Shown here: positions 17,647 to 26,111 of the stretch, piece by piece
Layout of the letters: each line of letters starts with the position of its first letter
How positions within the stretch are numbered: the first letter of the stretch is position 1
NCBI RefSeq assembly: GCF_016702655.1
Contig: NZ_JADJDO010000029.1
Span: 1 to 34,357, forward strand
Source: Ideonella sp.
Lineage (GTDB): Bacteria; Pseudomonadota; Gammaproteobacteria; Burkholderiales; Burkholderiaceae_C
DNA: 34,357 nt
Direction of reading: 5' to 3'
Notes under the pieces: generated by a model
The model's input: only the letters and a program-made list of their open reading frames with translations
Databases searched by the model: none
Told to the model about the DNA's origin: nothing
Program-made: the position numbers and the translations under genes

Positions 17647-17757
17647 CATGACGACCCCAAGACGCCTTCGTCGTCGCGCCAAGGGCCACGAAGCGGCCCG
17701 CATACTCGGTCCCAGGGGAGCTCCGCCCTCTGCGGGCGGCTCGGCGAGGGCTGCTCC

Positions 17758-18543
17758 ATGCTGATCTCCCCCTACGCCGCCCCGCGCGTCTCGATGCGCT
17801 TCTGGCCCGTGCTGCGTCGCAACTGGCTGGTCTGGCGCAAGCTCGCCGTGCCGAGCGTGATCGGCAACATCGCCGAGCCGCTGATCACGCTCGTCGCCTT
17901 CGGCTACGGTCTTGGCGCGCTGGTCGGCAGCGTGCAGGGCCTGCCCTACATCGAGTACCTCGCGTCGGGCAGCGTCGCGGCGAGCGCCGCGATCGCGGCG
18001 ACCTTCGAGGCGCTGTACTCGGCCTACTCGCGCATGGCGGTGCAGAAGACCTGGGACGGCATCATGAACGCCCCGGTGGCGCTCGACGACATCGTCTTCG
18101 CCGAGATGCTGTGGGCGGCGACCAAGTCGCTGTTTTCGGTCAGCGCGATCGTCGGCGTGATCTTCCTGCTCAGCATCAGCCGCGAGGCGAGCCTGCTGCT
18201 CGCGCTGCCGGTGCTGGGCTGCGTGGGCATCACCTTCGCGTCGATCGCGCTCGTGTTCAATGCCCTGGCCAAGGGCTATGACTTCTTCACCTACTACTTC
18301 ACGCTCGTGCTGACGCCGATGACCTTTCTGTCGGGTGTGTATTTCCCGATCGAGCAGTTGCCGCTCTGGCTGCAGAACGTCTCGCAATGGTTGCCGCTGA
18401 CCGCCGCAGTCGAACTCGTGCGTCCGCTCGTGCTCGGCCATTGGCCCGAGCGCGTGCTGCAGCCGGCGCTGACGCTCGCCCTCTACGCCGGCGTGGGCTA
18501 CTTCGCGGCCCTGGTGCTGACGCGACGGCGTTTTTTCGGCTGA
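17758..18543 (+). CDS. ABC-2 exporter permease, NodJ-like
   Basis: This is the membrane subunit pairing with the ATPase upstream. The 261-residue product has six hydrophobic segments: N-terminal PSVIGNIAEPLITLVAFGYGLG, a central set around SVSAIVGVIFLLS, the ABC-2 motif region FFTYYFTLVLTPMTFLSGVYFP, and a C-terminal TM ending in TRRRFFG. The NodJ/DrrB-type layout is clear. The start at 17758 is preceded by GAGGG about ten bases upstream; an internal ATG at 17794 is an alternative. A 111-bp GC-rich spacer separates it from the ATPase, with no gene in it. Confidence 0.9.
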   Translation: MLISPYAAPRVSMRFWPVLRRNWLVWRKLAVPSVIGNIAEPLITLVAFGYGLGALVGSVQGLPYIEYLASGSVAASAAIAATFEALYSAYSRMAVQKTWDGIMNAPVALDDIVFAEMLWAATKSLFSVSAIVGVIFLLSISREASLLLALPVLGCVGITFASIALVFNALAKGYDFFTYYFTLVLTPMTFLSGVYFPIEQLPLWLQNVSQWLPLTAAVELVRPLVLGHWPERVLQPALTLALYAGVGYFAALVLTRRRFFG

Positions 18544-18587
18544 TGGGCGGGCTTGCGAGGAACCTGCCGCGCCCGGCACACTCCGTC

Positions 18588-20417
18588 ATGCGAGCTCTTG
18601 CCCGCCCGAACCCGATCGCGATGACTGCCCTGCGCCTGTTGCTGACGTCGATCCTGCTCTGCCTGGCGCTGCCGTTCGCGCAGGCTGCCGCCGAGGACGA
18701 CTTTCTCGATCCCGAGCGCGCGTTCGTGCTCTCGGCGCGGGCGCTCGACGCGCGCCAGGTCGAGTTGAGCTTCGAGGTCGCGCCCGGCTATTACCTCTAC
18801 CGCGAGCAGTTCAAGTTCCAGGCGCCCGGCGGCGTTACGCTCGGCGAGGCCCTCGTCCCGCCCGGCAAGATCAAGTTCGACGAGACCTTCCAGAAAGAAG
18901 TCGAGACCCATCGTGGCCAGGTGCGCATCGTCGTTCCGGTGCAGCAGGCGCCAGCCGAGTTCCGCCTCGCGATCACGAACCAGGGCTGTGCCGACCAGGG
19001 CCTGTGCTATCCGCCGCAGCAGCGCGAGGTGGCGGTCAGCCTGACGGCCTTCGGCGGCAGCGGCAGCGTCAAGGTGGTCGGTGAGCTGCCGGTGTCGGCG
19101 GCCGCCGCGACCCCGGCGCCGGCCGCGGCTGTCGCTGACGAGTCGCGCGTCGACGCCGCGCTGCGCAGCGGCCGCTTCTGGCCCGTGGTCGGCGTGTTCT
19201 TCATCGCTGGCGTGCTGCTGTCGTTCACCCCCTGCGTGCTGCCGATGCTGCCCATCCTGTCGTCGCTGATCGCCGGCCAGGGCGCCGACGTGTCGCGCCT
19301 GCGCGGGCTCATGCTGGCGGCGAGCTATTCGCTCGGCATGGCACTCGTCTATACCGCCTTCGGCGTTGCCGCAGGTCTGGTCGGCGAAGGCCTCGCCGCG
19401 GCGCTGCAGACGCCCTGGGTGCTGGGCGCGTTCGCGCTCGGGCTGCTCGCGCTCGCGGCGTCGATGTTCGGCTTCTACGAACTGCGCTTGCCGAGCGCGC
19501 TGCACGGCCATGTGCACCGCGCCAGCCACAAGATGCCGGCCGGCCGGGTGGCGGGCGTGTTCGCGATGGGCGGCATCTCGGCGCTGCTGGTCAGCCCCTG
19601 CGTCGTTGCGCCGCTGGCCGGCGCGCTGGTCTACATCAGCCAGACGCGCGATGTCGTGCTCGGCGGCACGGCCCTGTTCTCGCTTGCGAGCGGCATGAGC
19701 GTGCCCTTGCTCGTGCTCGGCGTCTCGGAGGGCGCGCTGCTGCCCAAGGCCGGCGCCTGGATGGAGGGCGTGAAGCAGTTCTTCGGCGTGCTGCTCGTCG
19801 GCGTCGCGATCTGGACCGTGCAGCCCGTGCTGCCCGAGCCGATGGCGCTTGCGTTGTGGGGCGCGCTGCTCGTCGGCAGCGCGGTCGCGCTGGTCGAGTT
19901 CCGCCGCGCCGGCAAGCGGCCGCTGTGGCGCCTCGTGGCGGCAGCGATCGCTGGCCTCGCCGGCGTGCTGCAGCTCGTCGGTGCCGCCTCCGGTGGCACC
20001 GACCCGCTGCAGCCGCTTGCGCACTTGCGCGCCGCGGGGGGCAGCAGCGCGAGCATCTTGCGCCCGGGCTTCGTCAACGTGCGCAGCGTTGCCGAGCTCG
20101 ACCGGGCGCTGCAGGCGGCAGGGCGCCCGGTGATGCTCGACTTCTATGCCGACTGGTGCGTGTCGTGCAAGGAGATGGAACGCTTCACCTTCGCCGACCC
20201 TGCGGTGCAGGCCAGGCTCGCGGCGGCGCTGCTGCTCAAGGCCGACGTGACGGCCAATAGTGCGCAGGACCGCGAACTGCTCAAGCGCTTCGACCTCTTC
20301 GGCCCGCCGGGAACGATCTTTTTCGATGCCAGGGGCCGCGAGGTCGCCGGCACGCGCGTGATCGGCTACCAGGACGCCGAGCGCTTCCTCGCAACGCTGC
20401 AGCGCGCCGGTCTCTGA
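18588..20417 (+). CDS. dsbD: Thiol:disulfide interchange protein DsbD
   Basis: DsbD moves reducing power from cytosolic thioredoxin across the inner membrane to periplasmic DsbC, DsbG and cytochrome c maturation. Domains in order: a signal peptide (LLLTSILLCLALPFAQA), an alpha domain with the cysteine pair in GCADQGLCYPP, a membrane domain with cysteines in FTPCVLPML and SPCVVAPLAG, and a C-terminal thioredoxin-like gamma domain with DWCVSCKEME. All six key cysteines are present. The start is uncertain: ATG at 18588 (609 residues) or at 18621 (598, right at the signal peptide); neither has a good ribosome site, and an ATG at 18543 overlaps the permease stop. dsbD near the alpha operon is usual in Burkholderiales. 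Confidence 0.95.
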   Translation: MRALARPNPIAMTALRLLLTSILLCLALPFAQAAAEDDFLDPERAFVLSARALDARQVELSFEVAPGYYLYREQFKFQAPGGVTLGEALVPPGKIKFDETFQKEVETHRGQVRIVVPVQQAPAEFRLAITNQGCADQGLCYPPQQREVAVSLTAFGGSGSVKVVGELPVSAAAATPAPAAAVADESRVDAALRSGRFWPVVGVFFIAGVLLSFTPCVLPMLPILSSLIAGQGADVSRLRGLMLAASYSLGMALVYTAFGVAAGLVGEGLAAALQTPWVLGAFALGLLALAASMFGFYELRLPSALHGHVHRASHKMPAGRVAGVFAMGGISALLVSPCVVAPLAGALVYISQTRDVVLGGTALFSLASGMSVPLLVLGVSEGALLPKAGAWMEGVKQFFGVLLVGVAIWTVQPVLPEPMALALWGALLVGSAVALVEFRRAGKRPLWRLVAAAIAGLAGVLQLVGAASGGTDPLQPLAHLRAAGGSSASILRPGFVNVRSVAELDRALQAAGRPVMLDFYADWCVSCKEMERFTFADPAVQARLAAALLLKADVTANSAQDRELLKRFDLFGPPGTIFFDARGREVAGTRVIGYQDAERFLATLQRAGL

Positions 20418-20438
20418 GAATCGTCTCGTCGGCTGTGT

Positions 20439-20444
20439 TACACT
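20439..20444 (+). promoter_or_regulatory. Probable -10 box of the tRNA-fMet gene
   Basis: TACACT at 20439-20444 lies 12 bp before the tRNA 5' end, a usual distance. No convincing -35 is seen; the expected position (around 20416) falls on the dsbD stop codon. Confidence 0.4.
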
Positions 20445-20456
20445 GCTCGGCTCAGT

Positions 20457-20533
<77 letters not shown>

Positions 20534-20561
20534 CGGTTTCATGACGAGAACGAGACAAGTG

Positions 20562-20586
20562 CAAAGCCCGCCCTGCGCGGGCTTTG
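20562..20586. terminator. Bidirectional terminator between tRNA-fMet and the minus-strand operon
   Basis: CAAAGCCCGC (20562-20571) pairs perfectly with GCGGGCTTTG (20577-20586) around the loop CCTGC. The A-rich start and T-rich end of the stem give a short U-tract in each direction. It lies 28 bp after the tRNA and 17 bp after the end of the minus-strand patatin gene, so it can end both units. Confidence 0.75.
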
Positions 20587-20603
20587 TCGCGTCTGGGCGT
20601 GCT

Positions 20604-21446
20604 TCAGGCGTGCAGGCGTTGCAAGGCCTCTGCCTGCTCGAGCGTGCTGCGCTCGCCGACGGCGATGCAGTGCCGGCGGTACGCGTCCGACATGCCGGCG
20701 TAGTAGCCGGTGTCGGGGTGCAGCAGCAGGTCGGCGAGCGCTGCATCGGGGCGCGTGAGGGCGCGCTTGCGCAGGTCGGCGGCGCGCCATTGCTCGGTGC
20801 CGGGCGGGGCCCGGTCCTCGTGCGCTGACGCGTCCACCGCCAGCACCCTCGCGGCGCCGAGCGCACGCGCCAGGCGCACCGGCAGCGGCATGCGCAGGTC
20901 GGCGTCGCCGTAGCGCCGGCCGTCTATGAGCACCGGGGCGATGCGGCCCTCGACGGCGGTGGCCGCCTGCACCGCGAGGCCGGCGTCGCCGGTGTTGAAC
21001 GCGAGCACCTCGCCGTCGTCCAGGCGCTGTACCGCGCAGGCTGCCGGGCGCTGCAGTTCGCGCAGGTCCGACACGCCGGCCTGCTCGCGCACGAGTTCGG
21101 CGATCGGGTCGGCGCTGAAGGTCTCCGGCGCGCCGAGTGCAAAGCGCAGCAACTGCCAGGGCTGCACGGCCAAGGCCGCGCGCTCGATGGCGGCGGCATC
21201 GAGGCCGGCGGCAAGGAGCACGGCGATCCAGGCGCCCGCCGAGGCGCCGACGACGAGGTCGGGCGCGAGCCCGAGGCGTTCGAGTGCCTTGAGCACGCCC
21301 ACGTGAACGAAGGCGCGCGGGCCGCCGCTGCTGAAGACCCAGGCCACGCGCACCGCGCTGTCCAGAGGCGCGGCGCGCGGCGCATGCGCACCGGCCTGGT
21401 CGCGCACCGGGCGCACCGCCCAGCCCGCGACGGCTGCGGTGCTCAC
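20604..21446 (-). CDS. Patatin-like phospholipase family protein
   Basis: Patatin-type serine lipid hydrolases use a Ser-Asp dyad. The 280-residue product has the oxyanion-hole motif SSGGPRAF, the nucleophile motif GASAG, and, where the family usually has DGG or DGA, the segment YGDADLRMPLPV, so the dyad Asp context is changed (DAD). The only start codon found is GTG at 21446. Just upstream in the same frame lies LPRRRALAALAGA, a twin-arginine-like signal start with no ATG, GTG or TTG before it, so the true start may be further up, possibly hidden by a frame error or a rare start codon. It is probably exported. It is the last gene of the minus-strand operon, 41 bp after the YHS lipoprotein gene. 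Substrate unknown. Confidence 0.85.
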   Translation of the reverse strand: MSTAAVAGWAVRPVRDQAGAHAPRAAPLDSAVRVAWVFSSGGPRAFVHVGVLKALERLGLAPDLVVGASAGAWIAVLLAAGLDAAAIERAALAVQPWQLLRFALGAPETFSADPIAELVREQAGVSDLRELQRPAACAVQRLDDGEVLAFNTGDAGLAVQAATAVEGRIAPVLIDGRRYGDADLRMPLPVRLARALGAARVLAVDASAHEDRAPPGTEQWRAADLRKRALTRPDAALADLLLHPDTGYYAGMSDAYRRHCIAVGERSTLEQAEALQRLHA

Positions 21447-21487
21447 CGCGCCCGCCAGCGCGGCGAGCGCGCGGCGCCGGGGCAGGT

Positions 21488-22084
21488 TCAGGACTTGCCC
21501 TGGCGCGCCTGCTCGACCATGCTCGCCAGCTCCGCGCCGCTCTTGTAGTGCGGCACGCGCAACACGAGCCGCTTGCCGCGCTGCCAGAAGCTGTTGCGGC
21601 CCTGGACTTCCTCGGCCCAGTACTGGTCGGCCAGGCGCAGGTTGCCCGCCACGTCGAGCTCGAATGCAGCCTTGCTCCCCGCACCGCCGAAGATGTAGAG
21701 CTTGCCGTCGATGATGCGCCAGGTGTCGGCGTCGCCGCCCCAGGGGATCGCGTAGGCGATGCCGTTGGCGCAGTAGCCGCCGAACTGCGGCAGGTAACGC
21801 TGCGGCGCGGCGTCGAACAACGCCTTGTGCTCGGCGCTCGCGAAGCGCAGCGTCACGCCTTCGTAAACGCTCTCGTGTTGCGGGCTGCCCGCGAGGTGGC
21901 GGCCCTGCGTGAAGTAGGCCACCACGTCGTGGCCCTGGAGCAGCACGCGCTCGTCGCCGCCGTCGGCGACCGCGTTCACGGGGCTGTAGGCGCCGTCGGG
22001 GTTCTGGGCCGTGATGGCAGTGCAGCCGCCGAGCAGCGGCGCGGCGGCGAGCAGGCAGGCGGCAAGGGTCAGGCGTCGGTTCAT
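21488..22084 (-). CDS. YHS-domain lipoprotein
   Basis: A 198-residue predicted lipoprotein: MNRRLTLAACLLAAAPLLGGC has a basic n-region, hydrophobic core and a lipobox ending at Cys21. The mature part carries a YHS-like domain: GHDVVAYFTQGRHLAGSPQHE, FASAEHKALFDAAPQRYLPQFGGYCANGIAY, then IDGKLYIFGG. YHS domains often occur in metal-related proteins, but no function is known for this group. The ATG overlaps the stop of the ATP-grasp gene (ATGA), so the two are translationally coupled. The N-terminal extension of the open frame up to 22282 is a shadow of the ATP-grasp gene. Confidence 0.88.
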   Translation of the reverse strand: MNRRLTLAACLLAAAPLLGGCTAITAQNPDGAYSPVNAVADGGDERVLLQGHDVVAYFTQGRHLAGSPQHESVYEGVTLRFASAEHKALFDAAPQRYLPQFGGYCANGIAYAIPWGGDADTWRIIDGKLYIFGGAGSKAAFELDVAGNLRLADQYWAEEVQGRNSFWQRGKRLVLRVPHYKSGAELASMVEQARQGKS

Positions 22085-23454
22085 TCGAGGCTCGCAGTCA
22101 TGGCATTGAACAACGGATTCGGCACCGTGGCGGCGCCGTGCTGTGCGCTGGCCGCCGGGCGTTGGTCGGCATAGGGGGCAGGCCAGCCGAGCAGCGCGCT
22201 CGCGTCGAGGGCGCGCTCGCGCAGGTGCTGCGCGTCGCGTCCGCCGAGGTGCACGATGCCGTAGCGGTGGCTGCCGAGCCACTTGTGGTCGCGCGCCAGC
22301 GCGGGGCCGGTCTTCGGAAAGTGAAAGTACAGCGCGTCGGGATGGCGCGCCTGCAGCGCGCGCTGGCGCGGCACGCCAGGGTGCGGCGGCTGCTCATCGG
22401 CCGCGAAACTGCGGTAGACCAGGCTCGCCGCGGCGCCGGCGTTCGCCTCGACGCGCGGCGCGCGCAGCGGGTCGCGCCCGCAGGCCAGCTCGAGCGACAT
22501 CGCGTGTGCATCGAGCCCGAGCACACGACGGTACAGGTCGCCGAACTGCGACGCCAGACGCGGGTTGAACTCGATCACCGCCAGCCGGCCGCTCGCGGCG
22601 TCGAAGAAGAACTCCATGTTGAAGAAGCCGTGCCGAAAGCCGATCGCGGCCAGGAAGCGGCGCGCGACGTCGAGCGCGCGCGCCTGCACCGGCGCGGTCA
22701 GCCGGCTCGGGAACTCCCAGCGCATGAAGGCCTGCGTGCCGGGGTACATCACCGCGTCGACGACGCCGAGCGCATGCACCTGGCCGTCGAACACCCAGCC
22801 GTCGAGGTTGAACTGCGGCGTGTGGGCAGGCACCGGCTCCTCGAGCAGCAGGCGGTGCGCGCTCGGCAGGCCCGGCAGGCGGTCCTTGCGCACCCGCTCG
22901 AAGGGCTCGACGAGGTGGCGGATGATCCAGCGTTCGCGCGCGCCGAATCGCGTGTGGTGCACCAGTTCCGCGCGGTGGCGGATCGGTCGAGCGAGCACCG
23001 AGAACGCGGCCTTCACCGGCTTCACGTAGGCCGGCAGCGCGAGGCCGTGCGGGATCGCCTCGCCGTAGCCGGTGTCGAGCAGTTCGAAGCGCAGGTTGGC
23101 CTCGGGCGCGACCCGCTGCAGGACCCGGCGCGCATGCCACTTGTGCTGTGCGGCCAGCACCGCCTCGGGCGGGTTGCCGGGCAGCCCGAGTTGCTCGGCG
23201 ACGAGCGCCGCGGCCAGCGCGCCGAATTGCTCGTGGTGAGACACCACGCCGGCCCAGCGCCGGCGCCGGCCACGCCGCGCCTGCGCGCGCGCGAAGCGGC
23301 GCAGGTCGAACCAGGCCAGGCGCGTGTTGGAGGGAAAGCTGAACAGGTCGAACCCGGCGCGGTCCAGGCAAAAGCGGCCCGACTGCGCGCCGAAGCCCAG
23401 GCTGTCCCAGTCGTAGCTGAACAGCGTTGCAACGCGGGGTCGGCTGCGCGTCAT
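22081..23454 (-). CDS. ATP-grasp domain ligase, substrate unknown
   Basis: ATP-grasp enzymes join a carboxylate to an amine or thiol through an acyl phosphate. The 457-residue product begins with a pre-ATP-grasp domain (RVATLFSYDWDSLGFGAQSGRF), then NPPEAVLAAQHKWHARRVL, the ATP-binding lysine in YVKPVKAAFS, the hinge LLEEPVPAH, and the metal site FFNMEFFFD and VIEFNPRLASQ with the expected Glu and Asn. A C-terminal domain of about 100 residues follows. The start at 23454 fits the conserved N-terminus; an in-frame ATG at 23574 would overlap the upstream permease stop as ATGA, as elsewhere in this operon, and adds 40 cysteine-containing residues. It lies between a PhnCDE-like importer and a YHS lipoprotein gene. 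I do not recognise a characterised relative. Confidence 0.85.
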   Translation of the reverse strand: MTRSRPRVATLFSYDWDSLGFGAQSGRFCLDRAGFDLFSFPSNTRLAWFDLRRFARAQARRGRRRRWAGVVSHHEQFGALAAALVAEQLGLPGNPPEAVLAAQHKWHARRVLQRVAPEANLRFELLDTGYGEAIPHGLALPAYVKPVKAAFSVLARPIRHRAELVHHTRFGARERWIIRHLVEPFERVRKDRLPGLPSAHRLLLEEPVPAHTPQFNLDGWVFDGQVHALGVVDAVMYPGTQAFMRWEFPSRLTAPVQARALDVARRFLAAIGFRHGFFNMEFFFDAASGRLAVIEFNPRLASQFGDLYRRVLGLDAHAMSLELACGRDPLRAPRVEANAGAAASLVYRSFAADEQPPHPGVPRQRALQARHPDALYFHFPKTGPALARDHKWLGSHRYGIVHLGGRDAQHLRERALDASALLGWPAPYADQRPAASAQHGAATVPNPLFNAMTASLE

Positions 23455-23570
23455 GGCAGGTGCCGGGACGCAGCCTGTGCGTTGCGGGGCGGGCGAAAGG
23501 TGGGGCAGCATGCCGATCAGGTCGGTGTCGGGGCCGGATTGCTTACAGCACGCGAGCCCGGGTGTGCAGC

Positions 23571-24419
23571 TCATCGCGTCAGCATCCTGCGCGCAGCGTA
23601 GCTCAGCGCGTCGACGAGCGCCACGAGGAGCAGCATCGCGCCGAGCACGGTCGCGGTCTTGCTCATCTGGAACAGGCCCATGTGGAAGGCCAGCAACTGC
23701 CCCAGGCCGCCCGCGCCGACGACGCCGAGCACCGCCGCGGCGCGGATGTTGTTCTCCCAGCGGTAGAGCGTGTAGCTCGTCAACTGCGGCAGCACCTGCG
23801 GCAGCGTCGCGTAGAGGAAGACGCGCAAGTCGCCCACCCCCTGCGCGCGCAGCGCGGCGCCCGGGCCTTCTGGCGCGTTCTCGATCGCCTCGGCGAACAG
23901 CCGGCCGAGCACGCCCGTGGTGTGCACCGCGAGCGCGAGCGTGCCGGCAAAGGGCCCGAGGCCGGCGGCGATCAGCAGCAGCCCGGCCCACACGAGTTCG
24001 GGCACCGCGCGCAGCGCATTGAGCAGCAGCCGCATCGGCGTGCGCCCACGCGCTGCCTGGCCGGCGTGGAGCCGGCTCGCCGGCAGCGCCAGCAACAGGC
24101 CTGCGGCTGCGGCGAGCACGGTGCCGAGCGCCGACATCGCGAGCGTCTCCCAGGTGCCGATGGCGACGCGGCGCAGGAACGCCGCGCTCGTGTCGGGCGG
24201 GAAGAACTCGGCCACGAAGCGACCCATGCTGCGCGCCGCGTCCGGCGACAGGAACTGCGCCCATTGCAGGTCCAGCGACCAGAACGAGAGCCCCACCAGC
24301 GCCAGCACCGCGGCGCTGAACCAGCACGCGCGGCAGCGCGCGTCGAACAGCGGCGGCGGCATCCGGTAGGGCAGGTTCGCGGCCGGGCCCCGGTCGATCA
24401 TCGCCTCACCTTTCGTCAT
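23571..24419 (-). CDS. PhnE-type ABC importer permease, second copy
   Basis: An inner-membrane permease of the phosphonate/oxyanion ABC importer family (PhnE). The 282-residue product has about six membrane segments and the ATPase-contact EAA-type loop GRLFAEAIENAPEGPGAALRAQG, followed by LPQVLPQLTSYTLYRWENNIRAAAVLGVVGAGGLG, the PhnE signature stretch. The start is set by an ATGA overlap with the first permease gene; MIDRGP at 24401 is an alternative. Two PhnE-like subunits would form a heterodimer with the ATPase encoded upstream. Confidence 0.9.
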   Translation of the reverse strand: MTKGEAMIDRGPAANLPYRMPPPLFDARCRACWFSAAVLALVGLSFWSLDLQWAQFLSPDAARSMGRFVAEFFPPDTSAAFLRRVAIGTWETLAMSALGTVLAAAAGLLLALPASRLHAGQAARGRTPMRLLLNALRAVPELVWAGLLLIAAGLGPFAGTLALAVHTTGVLGRLFAEAIENAPEGPGAALRAQGVGDLRVFLYATLPQVLPQLTSYTLYRWENNIRAAAVLGVVGAGGLGQLLAFHMGLFQMSKTATVLGAMLLLVALVDALSYAARRMLTR

Positions 24420-25258
24420 GCCAGCGCCTTGCGCAGGCCGGCGCTGATGCGGTCGGCAAGCGCGACCAGCGCCACGAACACGGCGAGCATCGTAAACACC
24501 TCGCCGCCGTTGAACATCTTCATCGAACTGTCGAGCTGTTGCCCGAGGCCGCCGGCACCGACGAAACCGAGCACGACCGAGCTGCGGATCGCGCATTCCC
24601 AGCGGTAGACGGTGTAGCTCGTCAGCTCGGCCGCGTTGCCCGGCAACAGGCCGAAGAAGAAGGCCTGCAGCCGCGAGCTGCCGTTGCGCAGCAGCGTCTC
24701 GGTGACGTGGGGCTCGCCGCTTTCCAGGATCTCGCCGTAGACCTTGCCCAGCATGCCGGCGTAGGTGAGCGCGATCGCGAGCACGCCCGCCGTCGGCCCG
24801 AGGCCGACGACGCGCACGAAGACGAGCGCCCAGACGAGCTCGGGCACGCTGCGCAGCACGATCAGCAGCCAGCGCACCGCCTGGCGCAGCCAGAAGGGGC
24901 CAGTCGCCATGCGGCCCGACAGCGCCGACACCGACAGCACCCGCGTCGACAGCAGCGTCAGCGGCAGCGCCAGCGCGAGCGCGAGCGTCATGCCGGCGGT
25001 GGCGATGGCCACCGTGCGCCACGACTCGCGCGCCACCATGGCGAGGAACTCCGGCGCGTGCGCCGGCGGCAGAAAGCTCGCGACGAAGCTGGCGCTGACC
25101 TTCAGGCTCTCGGGCTCGGCGAGCACCCAGGGCCTGAACTCGGTGGCGACGAGCAGGGGCCACAGCAGCACGAGCGCGGCGCCGGCCCAGAACAGGCGCG
25201 AGAGCCAGGCCGGGTCGCGTGCCGGGGGCAGGGGCAGCGCAGAGGTGCTCGTTGCCAT
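24416..25258 (-). CDS. PhnE-type ABC importer permease, first copy
   Basis: The companion permease, 280 residues, with membrane segments around LFWAGAALVLLWPLLVA, TAGMTLALALALPLTLL and the C-terminal VFTMLAVFVALVALA. The conserved region is ELTSYTVYRWECAIRSSVVLGFVGAGGLGQ; the EAA-type loop is GKVYGEILESGEPHVTETLLRNG, less canonical than in the second permease. It lies six bases after the ATPase gene and overlaps the second permease by four. Confidence 0.9.
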   Translation of the reverse strand: MATSTSALPLPPARDPAWLSRLFWAGAALVLLWPLLVATEFRPWVLAEPESLKVSASFVASFLPPAHAPEFLAMVARESWRTVAIATAGMTLALALALPLTLLSTRVLSVSALSGRMATGPFWLRQAVRWLLIVLRSVPELVWALVFVRVVGLGPTAGVLAIALTYAGMLGKVYGEILESGEPHVTETLLRNGSSRLQAFFFGLLPGNAAELTSYTVYRWECAIRSSVVLGFVGAGGLGQQLDSSMKMFNGGEVFTMLAVFVALVALADRISAGLRKALA

Positions 25259-25264
25259 CGTCGC

Positions 25265-26101
25265 TCAGCGGCAGTGCATCACCGCCGGCGCCGGGGCCGC
25301 AGGCAGCGGCTCGAGGCTCGCTGGCGGCGCATCGCCGCGCAGCTCGTCCTCGTGCTGCGCGTACAGCCCCTCCAGGCGCTCCTGCGTGACCTGCGCCGCC
25401 GGCAGGTCGAAGGCGAGCGCGCCCTCGCGCAGGCCGACGATGCGCGGGAACATCGCGAGCGCCATGTCGACCTGGTGCAGCGTCGCGACCAGCGTCGCGC
25501 CGCGCGCGGCCGCCTGCTGCACCAGCGCTGCCGTGGCCTGGCGCGCGCGCGTGGGGTCGAGCGCCGAGAGCGGCTCGTCGATCAGCCACAGCCGCGCCGG
25601 TGCGAGCAGCGCGCGCGCCAGGCCGACGCGCTGGCGCTCGCCGCCGGACAGGCGGTCGACGCGGTCGAACAGCTTGTCGGCGAGGTCGAAGCGGTCGAGT
25701 GCCGCATGCGCGGCCGGGATGTCGCTCGGATAGAACAGCGAGCGCAGGCTGGCGGCCAGGCTCATCGCCGGCAGCCGGCCGGCGAGCACGGCGGTCACGA
25801 CGCGCTGGCGCGGCGGCAGCGGCGGCACCTGCGGCGCCAGGAAGAGGCGCCCGCGCAGCCGCTGCAGCGCGCGCCGCGGCAATGCCCAGGGGTCCTCGCC
25901 GTCGAGCACGAGGCGGCCGCTCGCGGGTGGCAGCGCGCAGGCAATGGCCTGCAGCAGCGTCGTCTTGCCGGCGCCGGACGGGCCGATCACGGCCACCTGC
26001 TCACCGCTGGCCACCTGCAGCGACAGCGGGCGCAGGGCCAGCGGCGCGCTGTTGCGCGCGGCAGGGTGGCGCGCAGCCAAGCGATCGAGTTCGATCTTCA
26101 C
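25265..26101 (-). CDS. PhnC-type ABC importer ATPase
   Basis: The nucleotide-binding subunit of the same importer, 278 residues. Walker A GPSGAGKTT lies at about residues 40-48, the signature LSGGERQRVGLARALL, Walker B LWLIDEPLSALD, and the switch histidine in LVATLHQVDMAL, the last being typical of PhnC. An extra C-terminal tail of about 35 residues rich in Pro/Ala follows. It starts 10 bp after the binding-protein gene. Confidence 0.92.
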   Translation of the reverse strand: MKIELDRLAARHPAARNSAPLALRPLSLQVASGEQVAVIGPSGAGKTTLLQAIACALPPASGRLVLDGEDPWALPRRALQRLRGRLFLAPQVPPLPPRQRVVTAVLAGRLPAMSLAASLRSLFYPSDIPAAHAALDRFDLADKLFDRVDRLSGGERQRVGLARALLAPARLWLIDEPLSALDPTRARQATAALVQQAAARGATLVATLHQVDMALAMFPRIVGLREGALAFDLPAAQVTQERLEGLYAQHEDELRGDAPPASLEPLPAAPAPAVMHCR

Positions 26102-26111
26102 GCGCCGCGGC

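Noticed and set aside
17647..17757. Short gene between the two ABC exporter genes
   Set aside because: The 111-bp spacer is GC-rich with weak inverted repeats, and open frames across it are continuations of shadow readings.
18498..20024. 508-residue open frame on the minus strand opposite dsbD
   Set aside because: Low-complexity His/Arg/Ala-rich translation with no family resemblance; it is the mirror of a high-GC coding gene.
22138..23601. 487-residue plus-strand frame opposite the ATP-grasp gene
   Set aside because: Same kind of GC-driven shadow; the minus strand has clear ATP-grasp motifs.
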